From Bacillota bacterium (lineage in GTDB: Bacteria; Bacillota; Clostridia; DSM-8532), in NCBI GenBank assembly GCA_023411795.1, contig JAEYOK010000007.1, positions 1 through 8,193 on the forward strand: 8,193 bases of DNA, written 5' to 3'. Below the pieces are notes generated by a model. It was not told where the DNA came from. It ran no database searches and was given only the letters and a program-made list of their open reading frames with translations. Made by a program: the position numbers and the translations under genes. Positions 5,897 through 8,193 of the stretch are shown in pieces. How positions within the stretch are numbered: the stretch's first letter is position 1; the number at the start of each line of letters is the position of its first letter.

Positions 5897-5925
5897 TTGT
5901 GAGAAGCCTTTTACTATGCTATAAT
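5897..5925 (+). promoter_or_regulatory. Plus-strand promoter of a candidate small RNA
   Basis: TTGTGA (5897-5902) and a perfect TATAAT (5920-5925) are separated by 17 bases. It points opposite to every gene around it. Transcription should start near 5932. Confidence 0.65.
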
Positions 5926-5930
5926 AGATT

Positions 5931-6010
5931 ACAAAGCAAGGCTTTTCTTAAGGCTTTGTTATGGGGGAATCCGGGTTGTCCGCCAAGATTAGCCGGGTTC
6001 CTTTAATTTT
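5931..6010 (+). ncRNA. Candidate small RNA, about 80 nt, antisense to the regulator operon
   Basis: The unit is bounded by the promoter at 5897-5925 and a terminator at 5966-6010. The predicted RNA has two hairpins. The 5' one has the 7-bp stem ACAAAGC (5931-5937) / GCTTTGT (5953-5959). The 3' one is the 9-bp terminator stem with an 18-nt loop containing TTGTCCGCCAA. It overlaps the 3' end of the excisionase-like gene (stop at 6003) and would be complementary to the leader region of the XRE gene. The arrangement resembles countertranscribed control RNAs of plasmids and conjugative elements. A 17-codon reading frame (ATG 5961, stop 6012-6014) with AAGG upstream is an alternative use, but the stop falls past the predicted transcript end. 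Confidence 0.5.
5966..6010 (+). terminator. Plus-strand terminator of the small RNA
   Basis: GGAATCCGG (5966-5974) pairs with CCGGGTTCC (5993-6001), followed by TTTAATTTT. The one non-Watson-Crick pair is G-U in plus-strand RNA but C-A in minus-strand RNA, and only the plus side has a T-tract, so the plus strand is the functional one. Confidence 0.7.
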
Positions 6011-6170
6011 GTGATTTTCTTTCAAGCCATTTTTCAACAGCTTCTTTATTATACCGTATACTTTTTCTTGTCCCAATGTAGGGCATTCCCTCCTTTCGCC
6101 ATCTGTAAGCTGTCATTCGTTTAATCTTTAGCCATTCGCAAAGCTCATTTTCGGTTATCCAGTCTGCCAA
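6003..6170 (-). CDS. Excisionase-like helix-turn-helix protein, 55 residues
   Basis: This short protein reads (M)ADWITENELCEWLKIKRMTAYRW, then KEGMPYIGTRKSIRYNKEAVEKWL. This is the winged HTH_17/excisionase pattern: a helix-turn-helix followed by a small wing that ends in an EAVEKWL helix. It starts with TTG at 6170, with AAGGGGG seven bases upstream; no in-frame ATG fits the domain. A consensus promoter lies immediately upstream (6201-6229). In integrating elements such proteins direct excision by bending DNA beside the attachment site, or act as small activators. The context, an element end with an attachment site and a phage-type regulator, favours a recombination directionality factor. 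No integrase is present in the window to confirm it. Confidence 0.8.
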   Translation of the reverse strand: MADWITENELCEWLKIKRMTAYRWRKEGMPYIGTRKSIRYNKEAVEKWLERKSQN

Positions 6171-6200
6171 TAAAATACCCCCTTATATTTCTATACTTAT

Positions 6201-6229
6201 ATTATATGTATCATTTAGTAACATGTCAA
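6201..6229 (-). promoter_or_regulatory. Consensus promoter of the excisionase-like gene
   Basis: On the minus strand TTGACA (6224-6229) and TATAAT (6201-6206) are both perfect and separated by 17 bases, with a start expected near 6194. It probably drives 6003-6170 and may read on into the XRE regulator operon. Such a strong promoter on an excision gene would normally need a repressor; the XRE protein is a candidate. Confidence 0.85.
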
Positions 6230-6230
6230 G

Positions 6231-6259
6231 AAAAATAAAAAAGTGCCACTTGCGGCACT
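6231..6259 (-). terminator. Terminator of the tandem-HTH gene
   Basis: AGTGCC (6242-6247) pairs with GGCACT (6254-6259) across a 6-nt loop. On the minus strand the stem runs into TTTTTTATTTTT. It begins five bases after the stop of the 6265-6906 gene and lies just upstream of the excisionase-like gene's promoter, isolating the two units. Confidence 0.8.
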
Positions 6260-6264
6260 CTTTG

Positions 6265-6906
6265 TTACTTTAGGTTTTGATTGTTTAATTTCGCCATCTT
6301 TTTTTCAAGACGTTCCTTTTTCCTAGCTTCTTCTTCTATTCGCTGAGCCTCTCTCAGTTTTTCCGCCTCTCTAGCTCTCTGTTCTATAAGTGCAACATTT
6401 TGTTGGTAGCCTTCAATTACCTTTCTTCCGTCTGGGCTTTCTGCCCATTGTAGAAGTAACTCTTTATCATAAAAGAATCTACGGCCTTCTAATATTACCG
6501 GAATTTTATAATATTGATGAGCCTTAGACCAATATCTTATTTTTTGAGTAGAGACACCAATTAATTGTGCGGCTATTTCAGGATCGATGCTATCCTTGAC
6601 CTCAATCTTAGCTTCATTTGATTTCAACCATTCTTCCAAAGACTCCTTTAAAAAAATATAAGTTGAACCAACCTTGCGACATGGTACATCCCTATTGATG
6701 CAAGCTTCTTCTAATATACTTGAACTAATACTAAGTAACCTTGCTGCCTGTGACAAGTTAAGCACTTCTTTATCCCAGTACATTATGGTATTACGGTCTA
6801 AGAAAGCCGTTAGCTTTTCAATCTTTTCAAATATTAATCTTTGGTTTGATATAACCTCTAAAGCCTGCTCACTTGTTATTTCCAATTTTGCCATATCCTT
6901 ATACAC
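6265..6906 (-). CDS. Tandem excisionase/MerR-like HTH protein with C-terminal coiled coil, 213 residues
   Basis: Two DNA-binding modules of the HTH_17 type follow each other. Residues 46-96 (LNLSQAARLLSIS ... RKVGSTYIFLKESLEEWL) and 106-156 (IDPEIAAQLIGVSTQKIRYW ... GRRFFYDKELLLQWAES) each have a helix-turn-helix, a wing and a terminal helix. Residues about 165-205 are a charged heptad-like helix (REAEKLREAQRIEEEARKKE), probably a coiled coil for oligomerisation. This could be a DNA-organising, partition-like or regulatory protein of the element; no named family is recognised. The start is uncertain. The GTG at 6906 and the ATG at 6894 both have a purine-rich site, but each lies very close to its start. 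It ends at a strong terminator. Confidence 0.75.
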   Translation of the reverse strand: MYKDMAKLEITSEQALEVISNQRLIFEKIEKLTAFLDRNTIMYWDKEVLNLSQAARLLSISSSILEEACINRDVPCRKVGSTYIFLKESLEEWLKSNEAKIEVKDSIDPEIAAQLIGVSTQKIRYWSKAHQYYKIPVILEGRRFFYDKELLLQWAESPDGRKVIEGYQQNVALIEQRAREAEKLREAQRIEEEARKKERLEKKMAKLNNQNLK

Positions 6907-6977
6907 TACCTTTCAAGTATTTTTATTCCCATAGAACTGAAAGCAAAATAAAACTATTGTAGGGTCCTTCCTCGTAA

Positions 6978-7009
6978 ATTAATGATTATATTGCACATTA
7001 ATCATTAAT
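6978..7009. repeat. 11-bp inverted repeat over a stop codon
   Basis: ATTAATGATTA (6978-6988) and TAATCATTAAT (6999-7009) form a perfect stem with a 10-nt loop. It overlaps the last codons and the stop of the stalk/MORN gene. It is almost all A-T and lacks a T-tract, so it is a weak terminator at best or a binding site. Confidence 0.35.
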
Positions 7010-7921
7010 GCCATATTTAGCCTTCAAAGCTGCAACATCTGAATTATATTTCAATCTAGTAGAATCGATTAAAGAATTAAAGTAAACGGCTTTTTCTTGA
7101 TATATTTTTTTCTTTTCCTGAACTGCCGGTTCTCCCTCACCATAAGCACTAGCCCACTTTGTATATTCATCCCAATATTCTTTAATTGCCCGCCTATAAT
7201 CTTCTATTTTTCTATTATACTCTGCCGTCAGCAAATCATATTCTTCTTGATAGCCCGATGCATCTTCTGATGGTTTAACTGTTGACGGTTCTGAGGGTGT
7301 ATATGTTGCTGGTGTATTAGGCATATTTGAGTTATTTAAGGGTGTAGTCCCGGTTACAAGTGAGAAACTTTGAGCACTGCCATTGTTATATTGAATTATG
7401 AACTTATAACCATTACTAAGCATAGTCATGCCTTCACCCTCTTCTTTGTCATCTTTGTAATGAACCACTGCTGTTAATCCGCTAGGATAATAAAGAAGTG
7501 CTGGTCCTTCTCTTTTCCCATTAACAAATGTTGCGCTACAGTAAACGTCATCTGGCCATAAAATTGATCCTTTTCCGTTTGGTAATCCATATTTAATCTC
7601 GCCGGTATATATTGCTCCATTTGAATATGCTATTTTGCCATGTTCTAACGGCAATGATTCGATATCAACGCAATTTTCATCGTCATTAAACCTCACTGTT
7701 GCCCCCAATGATTCAGCTACAAATCGAGCTGGTACCATAGTCCGCCCATTTACAATAAAGGGTTCAACATCAGTCTTAATGAATATCCCATTAATTTTTA
7801 GCCTTATATTATTATAAAGTGCGTTTATTGTGCGTGATTCTGCAAATGCTGGAATTGTAAGAAATAATAATGCACCTAAGATGAAAGATGTGATAGTTTG
7901 CTTGTTTATCCATCTTTTCAT
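6998..7921 (-). CDS. Secreted stalk-domain/MORN-repeat/coiled-coil protein, 307 residues
   Basis: The start at 7921 is preferred because AAGGGTGA lies about eight bases upstream; GTG and ATG codons at 7933 and 7930 overlap that site. A signal peptide (MKRW... LLFLTIPAFA) should be cut after residue 27. Residues about 29-89 are a copper amine oxidase N-terminal-type stalk domain (VEPFIVNGRTMVPARFVAESLGATVRF), a wall-associated domain common in Clostridia and Paenibacillaceae. Residues about 93-180 hold MORN-like repeats (GAIYTGEIKYGLPNGKGSI, FVNGKREGPALLYYPSG, KDDKEEGEGMTMLSNG). A Thr/Pro/Ser linker (about 190-220) leads to a helical, probably coiled-coil end. The protein likely acts at the cell surface, with a structural or adhesive role; no enzyme motif is seen. 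The downstream HTH gene is not obviously in the same operon. Confidence 0.85.
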   Translation of the reverse strand: MKRWINKQTITSFILGALLFLTIPAFAESRTINALYNNIRLKINGIFIKTDVEPFIVNGRTMVPARFVAESLGATVRFNDDENCVDIESLPLEHGKIAYSNGAIYTGEIKYGLPNGKGSILWPDDVYCSATFVNGKREGPALLYYPSGLTAVVHYKDDKEEGEGMTMLSNGYKFIIQYNNGSAQSFSLVTGTTPLNNSNMPNTPATYTPSEPSTVKPSEDASGYQEEYDLLTAEYNRKIEDYRRAIKEYWDEYTKWASAYGEGEPAVQEKKKIYQEKAVYFNSLIDSTRLKYNSDVAALKAKYGIND

Positions 7922-7976
7922 TATCAACATCACCCTTCATTTTTATACTAGACAATTATGAGAATATCACTCTTTT

Positions 7977-8055
7977 TGAGATTTATTGTGTGGACATGTT
8001 AGTCATCAGAGTTTTCCGAGGCATACGCGCACGCGAAGAATGAGATTTTTTGTGT
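7977..8055. repeat. Direct repeat TGAGATTTNTTGTGT
   Basis: A 15-base unit occurs at 7977-7991 and again at 8041-8055 with a single mismatch. The 49 bases between are richer in G+C (GCATACGCGCACGCG at 8021-8035) than the surroundings. This could be a duplication around a short insertion, but no transposon ends are recognisable. Confidence 0.35.
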
Positions 8056-8085
8056 CACTGTTGTATCCAAGGCCAAATTCAGCCA

Positions 8086-8193
8086 TTACTTAAATACCCC
8101 ATCGTATTTATATTGAATTAGCTTAAGCTCATAGGAAGCAATATTATTAATATTATCAAATGTAGTTATTGTAACACTCTCAATGTCATTAGA
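8086..8193 (-). CDS. C-terminal end of a gene running off the right edge
   Basis: An open frame enters from the right edge and ends with TAA at 8086-8088, giving 35 residues that include SVTITTFDNINNIASYELKL and end QYKYDGVFK. The alternating polar and hydrophobic pattern suggests beta strands. The product is not recognised. It lies upstream of the secreted stalk/MORN gene on the same strand, about 165 bases away, and could be another surface protein. The frame is open for all visible codons, but that length alone is weak evidence. Confidence 0.5.
   Translation of the reverse strand, partial: SNDIESVTITTFDNINNIASYELKLIQYKYDGVFK

Noticed and set aside
5961..6014. 17-codon plus-strand frame within the small RNA
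   Set aside because: The only ribosome-like AAGG is next to and partly in the 5' stem, and the stop codon lies past the predicted terminator. Kept only as an alternative in the RNA entry.
8006..8086. 26-codon minus-strand frame overlapping the stop of the edge gene
   Set aside because: The ATG overlaps a TAA and a GGGG lies about ten bases upstream, but length and composition do not support coding and no family is recognised.
1..8193. CRISPR array or rRNA gene
   Set aside because: No regularly spaced repeats and no rRNA core sequences were found on reading both strands.

Overview
The window looks like a low-G+C, Gram-positive anaerobe, most likely a member of the Clostridia. The reasons are the AT-rich intergenic DNA, strong GGAGG/AAGGGG ribosome sites, TTG starts, hairpin-plus-T-tract terminators, oxygen-sensitive radical SAM enzymes, and a secreted copper-amine-oxidase-type stalk-domain protein. 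All convincing protein genes lie on the minus strand, so the window reads right to left.

Left part (1-4065). A hairpin at 15-47 probably ends a gene lying off the left edge. A Gfo/Idh/MocA oxidoreductase of the dihydrodiol-dehydrogenase type (280-1263) has its own terminator. Upstream of it is a 32-residue membrane-peptide gene (1415-1513) with a strong ribosome site and a terminator. Next comes a tightly coupled two-gene operon (1676-3839) encoding two different radical SAM proteins. From memory these match the families called 'radical SAM mobile pair' proteins A and B. A clear promoter drives the operon, with a 12-bp palindrome at the predicted transcription start that is a likely operator.

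Junction (4029-4251). The 3' part of a minus-strand tRNA-Thr(TGT), from anticodon arm to CCA and followed by its terminator, has no D arm or 5' acceptor strand. Beside it are inverted GGGGAC repeats. This is the expected appearance of an attachment site left by a tRNA-integrating mobile element. The missing half lies on the right, so the element should be the DNA to the right of about 4116.

Right part (4116-8193), probably one end of an integrated element. It holds a small membrane operon (40 and 154 residues) behind duplicated palindromic operator-like sites. To its right is a regulatory cassette: an excisionase-like HTH protein with a consensus promoter, an XRE-type regulator and a 91-residue helical protein. 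A tandem-HTH/coiled-coil protein, a secreted stalk/MORN/coiled-coil protein and the tail of one more gene follow. Between the excisionase-like and XRE genes, the plus strand carries its own promoter, a 5' stem-loop and a terminator hairpin. Together these outline an undescribed small RNA of about 80 nt that would be antisense to the minus-strand operon. No integrase, relaxase or capsid gene is visible, so the type of element cannot be settled here.
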